Positions 9,171 to 18,000 of a stretch of 49,413 nt of DNA are shown here, piece by piece. This DNA comes from Bradyrhizobium sacchari. Its GTDB lineage: Bacteria > Pseudomonadota > Alphaproteobacteria > Rhizobiales > Xanthobacteraceae. The translations under genes were made by a program, and so were the position numbers. Location of the stretch: the NCBI RefSeq assembly GCF_002068095.1, contig NZ_LWIG01000026.1:135898-185310 (forward strand), read 5' to 3'. The notes beneath the pieces were generated by a model that was given only the letters and a program-made list of their open reading frames with translations, made no database searches and was not told the origin of the DNA. Every line of letters begins with the position of its first letter. Position 1 is the first letter of the stretch.

Positions 9171-10943
9171 TCACTTCTGCGGCAGGTTCACCCGAATATG
9201 CAGCTCGCGGAGCTGTTTTGTGGTGGCTTCCGACGGCGCGCCCATCAGGAGGTCCATGGCCTGTTGGTTCATCGGGAACAGCGATATCTCGCGCAGATTC
9301 GTGGTGCCGCAGAGCAGCATCACGATGCGGTCGACGCCCGCTGCCATGCCGCCATGGGGCGGCGCGCCGTACTGGAAGGCGCGGTACATGCCGCCAAAGC
9401 GCTCGACCACTTCCTGCTCACCGTAACCTGCGATCTCGAACGCCTTCACCATGGCTTCCGGCACGTGGTTGCGGATGCCGCCCGAGGCGATCTCGTAGCC
9501 GTTGCAGCAGATGTCGTACTGGAACGCCTTGATGGTCAGCGGGTCCTGGCCCTTCAGCGCCTCGAGGCCGCCCTGCGGCATCGAGAACGGGTTGTGCGAG
9601 AAGTCGACCTTCTTGTCCTCCTCGTTGTACTCGTACATCGGGAAGTCGACGATCCAGGCGAGCTCGAACCGCTCCTTGTCGGTGAGGTTCAATTCCTCGC
9701 CGACCTTGTTGCGGGCAAGGCCAGAGAACTTCCAGAACTTGTCGGGATCGCCGGCGACGAAGAAGGCGGCATCGCCCTCCTTGACGCCGAGCTGCGCGCG
9801 GATCGCAGCGGTGCGCTCAGGCCCGATGTTGTTCGCGAGGGGACCTGCGCCCTCGCCGCCCTCGCGCCACATGATGTAGCCGAGTCCGGGCTGGCCCTCG
9901 CCCTGCGCCCACGAGTTCATGCGGTCGCAGAAGGCGCGGCTGCCGCCGCCTGCGGCCGGGATCGCCCAGACCTGGTTCTTTGGGTCTTCGAGCATGCGCG
10001 CGAACACCTTGAAGCCCGAGCCGCGGAAATGTTCGGAGACGTCCTGCATCTCGATGGGATTGCGCAGGTCCGGCTTGTCGCTGCCGTATTTGCGCAGCGC
10101 CTCGGCGAACGGGATGCGGCGCCAGTTCTTGGTGACCGGCTTGCCCTTGGCGAACTCCTCGAACACGCCGGTGATCACCGGCTCCATCGCCGCGAACACG
10201 TCTTCCTGGGTGACAAAGCTCATCTCGACGTCGAGCTGGTAGAACTCGCCGGGCAGACGGTCGGCGCGCGGGTCCTCGTCGCGGAAGCAGGGCGCGATCT
10301 GGAAGTAGCGGTCGAAGCCGGACATCATCAGCAGCTGCTTGTATTGCTGCGGCGCCTGCGGCAGCGCGTAGAACTTGCCGGGATGGATGCGCGAGGGCAC
10401 CAGGAAGTCGCGCGCGCCTTCCGGCGAGGACGCGGTCAGGATCGGCGTGTTGAACTCGAAGAAGCCCTGCCCCTCCATGCGCCGGCGCATCGACTTGATA
10501 ATCTCGACGCGCGTCATGATGTTCTGGTGCAACTTCTCGCGACGCAAATCGAGGAAGCGGTACTTCAGGCGGATGTCTTCGGGATATTCCTGGTCGCCGA
10601 AGACGGGCAGCGGCAGGTCGCCGGCCGGGCCCAGCACCTCGATTTCGCTGACATAGACCTCGACCTTGCCGGTCGGCAGATCGTCATTGTCGGTGCCTTC
10701 AGGGCGGCGGCGGACCTTGCCGTCCATCTTGACCACGAATTCCGAGCGCAGCTTTTCGGCCAGCGAGAACGCCGGCGAGTCCGGGTCGACCACGCACTGG
10801 GTCAGGCCGTAATGGTCGCGCAAATCGATGAACAGCACGCCGCCATGGTCGCGAACGCGATGGACCCAGCCCGAGAGGCGGATGGTCTCGCCGATGTTGC
10901 TCTCGCGGAGCGCGCCGCATGTATGTGACCGGTAGCGATGCAT
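9171..10943 (-). CDS. aspS: Aspartyl-tRNA synthetase, probably non-discriminating
   Basis: Class II synthetase that charges tRNA with aspartate in the cytoplasm. The 590-residue length is normal for the bacterial type with the GAD insertion domain. The N-terminal OB-fold anticodon domain (residues about 1-105) is followed by class II motifs: motif 2 [21 protein letters not shown] and motif 3 [13 protein letters not shown] near the C-terminus. In the OB fold the segment [15 protein letters not shown] carries His33 where discriminating enzymes such as the E. coli one have Leu. His here marks non-discriminating enzymes that also charge tRNA-Asn, which is then amidated by GatCAB. The ATG at 10943 gives the standard [10 protein letters not shown] start; the frame's 33 upstream residues lack similarity. 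The gene is divergent from selO. Confidence 0.96.
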   Translation of the reverse strand: MHRYRSHTCGALRESNIGETIRLSGWVHRVRDHGGVLFIDLRDHYGLTQCVVDPDSPAFSLAEKLRSEFVVKMDGKVRRRPEGTDNDDLPTGKVEVYVSEIEVLGPAGDLPLPVFGDQEYPEDIRLKYRFLDLRREKLHQNIMTRVEIIKSMRRRMEGQGFFEFNTPILTASSPEGARDFLVPSRIHPGKFYALPQAPQQYKQLLMMSGFDRYFQIAPCFRDEDPRADRLPGEFYQLDVEMSFVTQEDVFAAMEPVITGVFEEFAKGKPVTKNWRRIPFAEALRKYGSDKPDLRNPIEMQDVSEHFRGSGFKVFARMLEDPKNQVWAIPAAGGGSRAFCDRMNSWAQGEGQPGLGYIMWREGGEGAGPLANNIGPERTAAIRAQLGVKEGDAAFFVAGDPDKFWKFSGLARNKVGEELNLTDKERFELAWIVDFPMYEYNEEDKKVDFSHNPFSMPQGGLEALKGQDPLTIKAFQYDICCNGYEIASGGIRNHVPEAMVKAFEIAGYGEQEVVERFGGMYRAFQYGAPPHGGMAAGVDRIVMLLCGTTNLREISLFPMNQQAMDLLMGAPSEATTKQLRELHIRVNLPQK

Positions 10944-11138
10944 GGTCGTCCCAAAATCAATGTCGGAGGAAGCGAATCGAACGGCCCAAGCGGCCGGTCC
11001 GAAGTTGCGGCAGGGTTTACCCGACGAGACCCGAGGCGGCAACCAAGGGAACGGCCCGATTTGGGCTGGAAGTGCCCATTTTTGGCCGATCGGGCCTCAA
11101 GCCTTTGCCATCAGGCGTTCCAGCCCTATCTTGAGGCC

Positions 11139-12611
11139 ATGACGGTCCATTTTCCCTTCCAGAACTCCTATTCTTCGCTGCCGGACAGCTTCTTTGCCCG
11201 CGTCGCGCCGACCCCTGTCGCCGCCCCCCGGCTGATCAAGCTGAACCGGCCCCTGGCGGTCCAGCTCGGGCTCGATCCCGACCTATTGGAGACCCCCGAA
11301 GGTGCCGAGATCCTGGCCGGGAAAACGGTTCCGGCCGGGGCCGATCCCATCGCCATGGCCTATGCCGGCCACCAGTTCGGGCAATTCGTGCCCCAGCTCG
11401 GCGACGGCCGCGCCATCCTGCTGGGCGAGGTCATCGACAAGGACGGCGTCCGCCGCGACATCCAGCTCAAGGGCTCGGGACCCACCCCGTTCTCCCGCCG
11501 CGGCGACGGCCGTGCGGCGCTCGGGCCGGTCCTGCGCGAATACATCGTCAGCGAGGCGATGTTCGCGCTGGGCATCCCGACCACCCGCTCGCTCGCCGCC
11601 GTCGTCACCGGCGAACACGTCATCCGCGAGACCGCGCTGCCCGGCGCGGTGCTGACCCGCATCGCCTCCAGCCACATCCGCGTCGGCACCTTCCAGTTCT
11701 TTGCCGTCCGCCGCGACACCGAGGCGATCCGCCGGCTCGCCGACCACGTCATCACGCGCCACTATCCGGACCTGCTCCATGCGCAGCGGCCCTATCACGA
11801 CCTGCTCGCAGCCGTCGTCGCGCGCCAGGCCGAGCTCATCGCGCGGTGGCTGCTGGTCGGCTTCATCCACGGCGTGATGAACACCGACAACTCATCGATC
11901 TCGGGCGAGACCATCGATTACGGTCCGTGCGCTTTCATGGACGCCTACAACCCTTCGCAGGTGTTTTCCTCGATCGACGAGATGGGCCGCTACGCCTATG
12001 CCAACCAGCCGCGCATCGGCTTGTGGAATCTGACTCGCCTTGCCGAATGCCTGCTGCCGCTGTTCTCCGACGACCAGGAGAAGGCGGTCGCCGAGGCCCA
12101 GGACATTCTGGGCGCCTTCTCCGAGACGTTCGGCAACGCCTATCAGGCTGGCCTGCGCAAGAAGGTCGGCCTGTTCACGACGCGCGACGGCGACGAGGCG
12201 CTGATCCAGGACCTGCTGGATGCCATGGCGAAGAACCAGGCCGATTTCACCCTGACCTTCCGCAAGCTCGGCGAGGCCGCAGGCGATGACGGCGCCGACG
12301 TCCGCGCCCAGTTCATGGAGCCCGCAGCCTTCGACGAGTGGGTTGGACGCTGGCGCGCGCGCATCGCGCTGGAGCCGCAGACCGGCGCCGAGCGGCAGGC
12401 CGCCATGCACGCCGTCAACCCGATCTTCATCCCACGCAACCACCGCGTCGAAGCCGTGATCCAGGCCGCGGTGAACGATGACAATTACGCGCCGTTCGAG
12501 GAATTGGTGAAGGTGCTGGCCAGGCCATACGACGACCAGGCGGACTACGCCGCCTACGCCGATCCGCCGCTGCCGGACCAGCTTGTGTTGCAGACGTTCT
12601 GCGGCACCTGA
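11139..12611 (+). CDS. selO: Protein adenylyltransferase SelO (YdiU/UPF0061)
   Basis: Pseudokinase-fold enzyme that transfers AMP from ATP to Ser, Thr or Tyr hydroxyls of proteins and is linked to redox stress. The 490-residue length matches bacterial SelO. Visible motifs are the N-terminal SLPDSFFARVAPTPV, AMAYAGHQFGQFVPQLGDGRA for the nucleotide-binding loop, GPTPFSRRGDGRAALGPVLREYIVSEAM, and the active-site HGVMNTDN at residues 244-251 followed by DYGPCAFMD with the metal-binding Asp. The protein ends CGT, with Cys third from the end, the position of selenocysteine in animal SelO and of the redox Cys in bacterial forms. The ATG at 11139 is chosen because the standard N-terminus begins there and GAGG precedes it. 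The next gene is 184 bases downstream. Confidence 0.95.
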   Translation: MTVHFPFQNSYSSLPDSFFARVAPTPVAAPRLIKLNRPLAVQLGLDPDLLETPEGAEILAGKTVPAGADPIAMAYAGHQFGQFVPQLGDGRAILLGEVIDKDGVRRDIQLKGSGPTPFSRRGDGRAALGPVLREYIVSEAMFALGIPTTRSLAAVVTGEHVIRETALPGAVLTRIASSHIRVGTFQFFAVRRDTEAIRRLADHVITRHYPDLLHAQRPYHDLLAAVVARQAELIARWLLVGFIHGVMNTDNSSISGETIDYGPCAFMDAYNPSQVFSSIDEMGRYAYANQPRIGLWNLTRLAECLLPLFSDDQEKAVAEAQDILGAFSETFGNAYQAGLRKKVGLFTTRDGDEALIQDLLDAMAKNQADFTLTFRKLGEAAGDDGADVRAQFMEPAAFDEWVGRWRARIALEPQTGAERQAAMHAVNPIFIPRNHRVEAVIQAAVNDDNYAPFEELVKVLARPYDDQADYAAYADPPLPDQLVLQTFCGT

Positions 12612-12664
12612 AAACCAATCCCAGCGTCGTCCAATCACACAACTTGAAGTGGCTTCACTGAGAT

Positions 12665-12685
12665 GGACTAGCCTTCGGCTGGTCC
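12665..12685 (+). terminator. Stem-loop after selO, weak terminator candidate
   Basis: GGACTAGCC-TTC-GGCTGGTCC forms a 9-bp stem with one G-T pair and a 3-base loop, 53 bases after the selO stop. It is followed by TGCATTCTTT rather than a clean T tract, so termination strength is uncertain. Confidence 0.4.
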
Positions 12686-12731
12686 TGCATTCTTTGCGCG
12701 CGCTGTGGACACGTCCCATCCACGGGAACCG

Positions 12732-12749
12732 CTGTCATCAAACTGAAAC
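12732..12749 (+). promoter_or_regulatory. Putative PHO box before the GpdQ/Ugp-like operon
   Basis: CTGTCAT-CAAA-CTGAAAC has the 7-4-7 layout of a PhoB box. The first half is identical to the consensus CTGTCAT, the spacer is mostly A, and the second half keeps CTG plus the penultimate A. It lies 47 bases upstream of the ATG at 12796. The sequence CGCTCTAAC, found 5 bases after this box, also lies just after the PHO-box-like site before ppk. PhoB control is established for ugp genes of enterobacteria and rhizobia. Confidence 0.55.
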
Positions 12750-12795
12750 ACACGCGCTCTAACGGGCTGGCAGCCCCGTCCTGCCGGCGGCGCCC

Positions 12796-13677
12796 ATGCT
12801 CAAGACAGTCCCGACAAAGCCCGCCATGCCCTTCAAATTCATCCATATCACCGACACGCATCTCGCGAATCCCGGGCTGAAGCTCTATGGGCTCGATCCG
12901 CGCGCCCGGCTGGATGCGGCGATCGCCGACATCAACAAGCACCAGTCCGACGCTGCATTTGCGGTCGTGACCGGCGACCTCACCCATTGGGGCGAAGCTC
13001 AATCCTACGCCAATTTCGCCGACGCCATGGCCGCGCTGAAAATTCCGTACATCGCCATGGTCGGCAATCACGACAAGCGCGTCGCCTGCCTCGACGGCCT
13101 CCGGGCCGCGCCGCGCGATGCCAACGGCTTCGTGCAGGGCACGCGTACCACCGAGCATGGCCTGTTCGTGTTCCTGGACACGCTGGACGAGACCAGCAAC
13201 GCCGGCGAGATGTGCGAAAAGCGCCTCGGCTGGCTCGCGAGCACGCTCGCTGCCGCACCCGCCGACGAGCAATTCGTCGTGTTCATGCACCACCCGCCCT
13301 TCCCGGTCGGTGTCCACGCCATGGACGAGATCGCGCTGAAGCAGAGCGCCGAATTCGCGGAAGTCATCGCGCCCTACCGCTCGCGCATCCGCCACCTCTT
13401 CTTCGGCCACGTGCACAGGCCGATCTTCGGCAGCTACGGCAAGATCCCGTTCTCGACGCTGCGCGGCACCAATCACCAGGTCTGGTTCGAGCTCGACGCC
13501 GCCGCCACCGAGCATCTCGCCAGCCACGAGCCGCCGGCCTACGGCGTTGTGCTGATCGACCAGGAGAATCTGGTCGTGCACAGCCACGACTTCCTCGACA
13601 CCAGTCTGCGCTTTCCCTTCGAGCCACCGGCAGGCGTGAACGGCCGCGACTACGCGCTCAATTTCCGGGCGCCATGA
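12796..13677 (+). CDS. GpdQ-like glycerophosphodiesterase / class III phosphodiesterase
   Basis: Calcineurin-like dinuclear metallophosphoesterase of 293 residues. Metal ligands are visible in order: ITDTHL (Asp20, His22), VTGDLTHWG, VGNHDK from residue 90, MHHPPFPVG near residue 165, and FFGHVH near residue 204. The run KLYG after the first motif and MHHPP-x-PxG-xxxMD match the GpdQ glycerophosphodiesterase pattern as well as the cAMP phosphodiesterase CpdA. Its position at the head of a Ugp-like transporter operon (ATG one base after this stop) favours hydrolysis of imported glycerophosphodiesters to glycerol 3-phosphate plus alcohol. Neither possible start, 12796 or 12826 (which gives MPFKFIHITD), has a strong ribosome site; the shorter one may be the true one. 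No signal peptide, so it is cytoplasmic. Confidence 0.85.
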   Translation: MLKTVPTKPAMPFKFIHITDTHLANPGLKLYGLDPRARLDAAIADINKHQSDAAFAVVTGDLTHWGEAQSYANFADAMAALKIPYIAMVGNHDKRVACLDGLRAAPRDANGFVQGTRTTEHGLFVFLDTLDETSNAGEMCEKRLGWLASTLAAAPADEQFVVFMHHPPFPVGVHAMDEIALKQSAEFAEVIAPYRSRIRHLFFGHVHRPIFGSYGKIPFSTLRGTNHQVWFELDAAATEHLASHEPPAYGVVLIDQENLVVHSHDFLDTSLRFPFEPPAGVNGRDYALNFRAP

Positions 13678-13678
13678 G

Positions 13679-14629
13679 ATGAGCCTCGCTGAACCCGCGG
13701 CTCTCCCGGTCGCGACGTCGGCGGCACCGCGTCTGCACATCCTGAAGCGGTTCTCGAACCGCTTCAAAGCCTCGCTGCCTGCCTATCTGCTGCTCTTGCC
13801 GTCGCTGGTCTTCCTCGCGCTGTTCACCTATGGCGCGATGGGACGCGTCGTCATCGACGCGCTCTACCAGCGCGCCACGCCCAAGGCGCCTGTGCGCTTC
13901 GTCGGCCTTGAGAACATCAGCGCGGTGCTCGCCGACCCCGCCTTCACCGGCGCCGTCGTCAACAATCTGATCTACGCCGTCGGCACGGCGGTGCCGAGCA
14001 TCGGACTTGCGCTGCTGTTCGCGCTGGCGCTGTCACGCACCCATGCGGTGAACAGCGCGCTGCGCGCCGCCTTGTTCCTGCCAGTGCTGATCCCGATGGT
14101 CGCGGCGTCCGCGCTGTTCCTGTTCATCTTCCTGCCCAATGTCGGCCTGCTCGACTATTACATCGGCCGGCTGCTGCCGGTACTGCCGAACTGGCTCGGC
14201 GACCCCGACATCGCGCTCTACGCGATCATGATCATCACGGTCTGGAAGAACGCCGGCTATTACATGCTGTTCTTCCTCGCTGGCCTCCAGGCCGTGCCCG
14301 AGGATGTCATGGAGGCGGCGCATCTCGACGGCGCGGGGCCTTATCAGCGCCTGCGCCACATCATCCTGCCGGAGCTCAAGCCCACCTTCCTGTTCGTCAC
14401 CGTCATCGCAATTCTCAACGCGGTGACGCAGGTCGACCACGTCTTCGTCATGACCCAGGGCGGGCCGTCCAACTCGACCAATCTCGTGCTGTTCTACATC
14501 TACCAGCAGGCGGTCGAGCACTACGACGTCGGCAAGGCTTCGGCGGCGACGCTGCTGACCCTCGCCGCGCTGATGGGCCTCACCGCACTCTCCTTCCGTA
14601 CCATGGCGAACCGGGAGGGCGGGCCATGA
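13679..14629 (+). CDS. ABC transporter permease, UgpA-like
   Basis: Inner-membrane permease of 316 residues in the MalF/UgpA group. A cytoplasmic N-terminus of about 30 residues is followed by six predicted helices, the first PAYLLLLPSLVFLALFTYG. The EAA loop that docks the ATPase is present as MEAAHLDGAGPYQRLRHIILPEL. The start lies one base after the phosphodiesterase stop, and its 3' end overlaps the next permease by 4 bases, so the three are translationally coupled. By gene context the cargo is probably glycerol 3-phosphate or its diesters. Sugar transport cannot be excluded, because CUT1 permeases look alike. Confidence 0.9.
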   Translation: MSLAEPAALPVATSAAPRLHILKRFSNRFKASLPAYLLLLPSLVFLALFTYGAMGRVVIDALYQRATPKAPVRFVGLENISAVLADPAFTGAVVNNLIYAVGTAVPSIGLALLFALALSRTHAVNSALRAALFLPVLIPMVAASALFLFIFLPNVGLLDYYIGRLLPVLPNWLGDPDIALYAIMIITVWKNAGYYMLFFLAGLQAVPEDVMEAAHLDGAGPYQRLRHIILPELKPTFLFVTVIAILNAVTQVDHVFVMTQGGPSNSTNLVLFYIYQQAVEHYDVGKASAATLLTLAALMGLTALSFRTMANREGGP

Positions 14630-15495
14630 AGCTGATCGATGCGCTGTGGAAGGACGCCCCGCTCGCCACCCGCGGCGAGATCACGCCCAAGCTCGGCTTC
14701 CTGCTGACCGTGCTGCTCGCGATCGTCTGGCTGATCCCGTTCCTCTGGATGGGCGTGGCAACGCTGCGCCCGGCCTCGGACGGCATCAACGCCATGGCCG
14801 AGCTGATGCCGAGCCTCAAACCCACGCTCGACAATATCAGGGACGCCTGGGAGATCGGCGATTTCCCGCGCTACACCCTCAACACCACGATCATCTGCAC
14901 CGGCATCCTGCTGGTTCAGTTCGTCACGATCACGCTGGCAGGCTTTGCCTTCGCCCGCCTGGACTTCGCCGGCAAGACGCTGATCTTCTATTTGTTCCTG
15001 ATGCAGCTGATGCTGGTGCCGGTGCTCCTGATCGTGCCGAACCTGAAGCTCGTTGCGCAACTCGGTCTCTACGACACGCTCACTGGGGTGATGATGCCGT
15101 TCTTCGCCTCGGCCTTCGGCACCTTCCTGATGCGGCAGGCCTTCGAGGCGATCCCGACCGAGCTGGAAGACGCCGCCCTGATCGACGGCGCCAGCCTGTT
15201 CCAGCGCATCCGCCACATCTACGTGCCGCTGTCGATGCCGAGCTTCTCGGCGTTCGCCATCATTTCCGTCACCAGCCACTGGAACGACTTCCTGTGGCCG
15301 CTGATGGTGATCAACTCGCCCGACAAGCGGCCGCTCACGGTCGGTCTCTCGGTGTTCACCAAGACCGCCGAAGGCACACAGGCCTGGGGCACCATCGCCG
15401 CGGGCACGCTCATGGTGATCGCGCCGCTGCTCGTCACCTTCCTGGTCTTCCAGAAGCGCTTCATCAGCTCTTTCGTCACCTCAGGCATCAAATAG
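14626..15495 (+). CDS. ABC transporter permease, UgpE/MalG-like
   Basis: Second permease of the importer, 289 residues, six helices starting with LGFLLTVLLAIVWLIPFLWMG. The EAA loop reads EDAALIDGASLFQRIRHIYVPLSMP, with the expected Gly and Pro. ATGA overlap with the preceding gene shows coupling, as expected for subunits made in equal amounts. The C-terminus (QKRFISSFVTSGIK) is the usual MalG-type tail that contacts the ATPase. The binding-protein gene follows after 10 bases. Confidence 0.9.
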   Translation: MKLIDALWKDAPLATRGEITPKLGFLLTVLLAIVWLIPFLWMGVATLRPASDGINAMAELMPSLKPTLDNIRDAWEIGDFPRYTLNTTIICTGILLVQFVTITLAGFAFARLDFAGKTLIFYLFLMQLMLVPVLLIVPNLKLVAQLGLYDTLTGVMMPFFASAFGTFLMRQAFEAIPTELEDAALIDGASLFQRIRHIYVPLSMPSFSAFAIISVTSHWNDFLWPLMVINSPDKRPLTVGLSVFTKTAEGTQAWGTIAAGTLMVIAPLLVTFLVFQKRFISSFVTSGIK

Positions 15496-15505
15496 GAGAT
15501 TTCCG

Positions 15506-16840
15506 ATGCTGTTCTCCCGCAGGCTCATGCTCGGCCTTGCCATGGCAGGCTCTTTTGCCAGCGCCCTCGCCTTCCCGGCCCTCGCCGGCGAAGGTCCGAC
15601 CGAGATCGATCTGTTCTTCCCCGTCCCCGTCGACGGCAAGCTCGCCCGCGACATGGGCAGCCTGATCAAGGAGTTCAACGAGACCCATCCCGACGTCAAG
15701 GCGACCGCCGTCTACACCGGCTCCTATGACGACACGCTGATCAAGACGCGCGCGTCGATCAAGGCCGGCAAGCCGCCGGCCGCCGTGATCATGTCGGCGA
15801 ACTTCCTCCTGGACATGCAGATCGAGAACGAGCTCACCAATCTCGATCCCCTGATCGCCGCCGACGGCACCAGCAAGGAAAAATTCCTGGGCCAGTTCTT
15901 CCCGGCGCTGCAGGGCAACGCGGTGATCAACCGCTCAGTCTACGGCGTGCCCTTCCACAATTCGACGCCGCTGCTCTACATCAACGCCGACAAGGCCAAG
16001 GAAGCCGGCCTTGATCCGAACAAGCCGCCGCAGACCTGGGCCGAGCTCACCGACTGGGCCAAGAAGCTCACCAAACGCGAGGGTGACAAGGTGACCCAAT
16101 GGGGCATCGCGATCCCCTGCGCCTACGACTATTGCGGCTGGATGATGGAAACGCTCACCATGAGCAATGGCGGGCGCTACTACAACGAGGAGTTCGGCGG
16201 CGAGGTCTATTACGACACGCCTTCGATGCTGGGGGCGCTCTCCTGGTGGAATGACCTCGTGAGCAAGCACAAGGTGCATCCCCCCGGCGCCACGCCCGGT
16301 CCGGCCGTCAGCACCTCCTTCATCTCCGGCAATGCCGCGATGATGATGCTCTCGACGGGCTCGCTCACTTACGTGCGCGACAACGCCAAGTTCGCCTACA
16401 AGGTCGCCTTCATCCCGCGCAACGTCCGCAACGCCGTGCCGATCGGCGGCGCCTCGCTGATCGTCCCGGCCGGTGTCGAGGCCGACAAGCAGAAGGCGGC
16501 CTGGACGCTGATCAAGTGGATGACCTCGCCCGAGAAGAGCGCCTGGTGGAGCCGTGCGACCGGCTATTTCGCGCCCAACATGGCCGCCTACAAGACGCCC
16601 GACATGGTCGACTTCCTGAGCAAGAACCCGGACGCCAAGACCGCCGTCGAGCAGCTCGACGTCGCAAAGCCGTGGTTTGCGACCTACAAGACCGTACCGG
16701 TCCGCAAGAACCTCGAGGATGAAGTGATGCTGGTCCTCAACGGCAAGAAGCAGCCGAAGGAGGCGCTCGCCGCCGCCCAGAAGGCCGCGGATGAGACGCT
16801 CAAGCCGTACAACGCAGAGACGTCGCTGAAGCTGCCGTAA
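15506..16840 (+). CDS. ABC transporter extracellular solute-binding protein, UgpB-like
   Basis: Periplasmic type I binding protein of 444 residues. A Sec signal peptide covers about residues 1-28, with the hydrophobic core LMLGLAMAGSFASALAFPALA and cleavage after AGEG or ALA. The mature part shows the family-1 binding protein pattern: EIDLFFPVPVDGKLARDMGSLIKEFNETHPDVKATAVYTGSYDDT, then VYGVPFHNSTPLLYIN, and WTLIKWMTSPEKSAWWSRATGYF. The FHNSTPLLYYN-type block and the terminal domain resemble UgpB. GGAGATTTCCG precedes the ATG. No ATP-binding subunit follows; the operon ends here with a hairpin. Confidence 0.9.
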   Translation: MLFSRRLMLGLAMAGSFASALAFPALAGEGPTEIDLFFPVPVDGKLARDMGSLIKEFNETHPDVKATAVYTGSYDDTLIKTRASIKAGKPPAAVIMSANFLLDMQIENELTNLDPLIAADGTSKEKFLGQFFPALQGNAVINRSVYGVPFHNSTPLLYINADKAKEAGLDPNKPPQTWAELTDWAKKLTKREGDKVTQWGIAIPCAYDYCGWMMETLTMSNGGRYYNEEFGGEVYYDTPSMLGALSWWNDLVSKHKVHPPGATPGPAVSTSFISGNAAMMMLSTGSLTYVRDNAKFAYKVAFIPRNVRNAVPIGGASLIVPAGVEADKQKAAWTLIKWMTSPEKSAWWSRATGYFAPNMAAYKTPDMVDFLSKNPDAKTAVEQLDVAKPWFATYKTVPVRKNLEDEVMLVLNGKKQPKEALAAAQKAADETLKPYNAETSLKLP

Positions 16841-16861
16841 GGGACTTCCTAGCATGGACAA

Positions 16862-16892
16862 GCCCGCGGCTGCGCGAAGCGCGGTCGCGGGC
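16862..16892. terminator. Hairpin between convergent genes
   Basis: GCCCGCG (16862-16868) pairs with CGCGGGC (16886-16892), with an inner GCGC/GCGC pairing around GAA. It lies in the 64-base gap between the binding-protein stop and the convergent oxidoreductase stop and may end both transcripts. There is no T tract. Confidence 0.4.
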
Positions 16893-16904
16893 GTCATCCA
16901 CTCC

Positions 16905-17897
16905 TCAGATCATCGTCACCACAATCTTGCCGAACTGCGTATTCGACTCCAGGAAGCGGTGCGCCTCGACGATGTCCTCGAACCGGAAAATCCGGGCGAT
17001 AACAGGCTTCAATGCGCCATCCGATAGACCTTCGAGAATGAACGTCTTGGCCTGCGCCAGGCGCACGGGATCGCGGATGATCTGGTGCACAAGGTAGCCG
17101 CGCAACACCAGGCTCTTGGTCAACACGTTGAAGAGCGGAAACGGCGTCGGCTCGGGGCTCAATCCGCCATATTCGATCAGGATTCCGCCCGGCGCCATCG
17201 CCGCAGTCAGTGGCTCGAACGCGGGACCTCCTACGGCGTCGAGGACCACGCGGACACCGTTTGAACCGGCGATCGCGTCCAGCCGCGTCCCGATGTCCTC
17301 TTCATCCGACACGACGACATGGGCGGCGCCGGCATCGCGCAAGGCTTGCTGCTTCGCCGACGTCCGCGTCAAGGCAACCGGAATTGCGCCGACCCTGTTC
17401 GCGATCTGGATGGCGGCTAGTCCAACACTGCTCGATGCGGCCGTGATGGCGACGACGTCGCCTCGCTCAAGGCCGGCGATGTCAACCAATGCACCATAGG
17501 CCGTCAGATACTGCATCCACACCGCAGCCGCAGTCTCGAAACCCAGCTCCGGCGGATGCTTCACGACGAGTTCGGCCGGAAACGTCGCGAGCTCGGCATA
17601 GGCCGGCCATCGCACCATCGACAGCGGCGGCACAATGCTGACCGCGTCGCCCGGCACAAGGCCCACGACGTCTTCCCCAATGGCTTCGATAATGCCTGCC
17701 GCCTCTAGTCCGAGGCCCGATGGAAACGTCGCGGTTTCGATATACGTCCCTCTTCGCAAAAGCGCTTCCGCACGGTTGAGGCCGAGCGCCCTGACCCTGA
17801 TCTGAACCTCGCCCTTCGCCGGCGGGGGCACATCGATGGTCTCGATGCGCAGCATCTCGGGACCACCATGTTGATGAAAGCGAACGGCGCGGGTCAT
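16905..17897 (-). CDS. Zinc-independent MDR family oxidoreductase (quinone oxidoreductase-like)
   Basis: NADPH-dependent medium-chain dehydrogenase/reductase of 330 residues. The N-terminal catalytic GroES-like fold (MTRAVRFHQHGGPEMLRIETIDVPPP, GLNRAEALLRRGTY, GLEAAGIIEAIGEDVVGLVPGD) is followed by a Rossmann domain with AASSSVGLAAIQIA at about residues 150-163. The Cys/His ligands of zinc alcohol dehydrogenases are absent, placing it with quinone or enone reductases. It probably reduces an activated carbon-carbon double bond or a quinone. The ATG at 17897 is chosen over the frame start at 17915 because TTGGAG precedes it at 7 bases. It is transcribed divergently from the LysR gene at 18001, which is the likely regulator. 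Confidence 0.87.
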   Translation of the reverse strand: MTRAVRFHQHGGPEMLRIETIDVPPPAKGEVQIRVRALGLNRAEALLRRGTYIETATFPSGLGLEAAGIIEAIGEDVVGLVPGDAVSIVPPLSMVRWPAYAELATFPAELVVKHPPELGFETAAAVWMQYLTAYGALVDIAGLERGDVVAITAASSSVGLAAIQIANRVGAIPVALTRTSAKQQALRDAGAAHVVVSDEEDIGTRLDAIAGSNGVRVVLDAVGGPAFEPLTAAMAPGGILIEYGGLSPEPTPFPLFNVLTKSLVLRGYLVHQIIRDPVRLAQAKTFILEGLSDGALKPVIARIFRFEDIVEAHRFLESNTQFGKIVVTMI

Positions 17898-18000
17898 GGA
17901 CACACTCCAAAACAATTGAACTGAATGGAGCTATGCCGATCCGGTGCAAGCGGATAAATGGCCCGATGATGGGAACAGTCGAAACCAGGAGTTTTCAATC

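Noticed and set aside
9021..10928. 635-codon open frame antisense to aspS
   Set aside because: Mirror of a strongly conserved gene; no recognisable fold, starts within the palindromic repeat.
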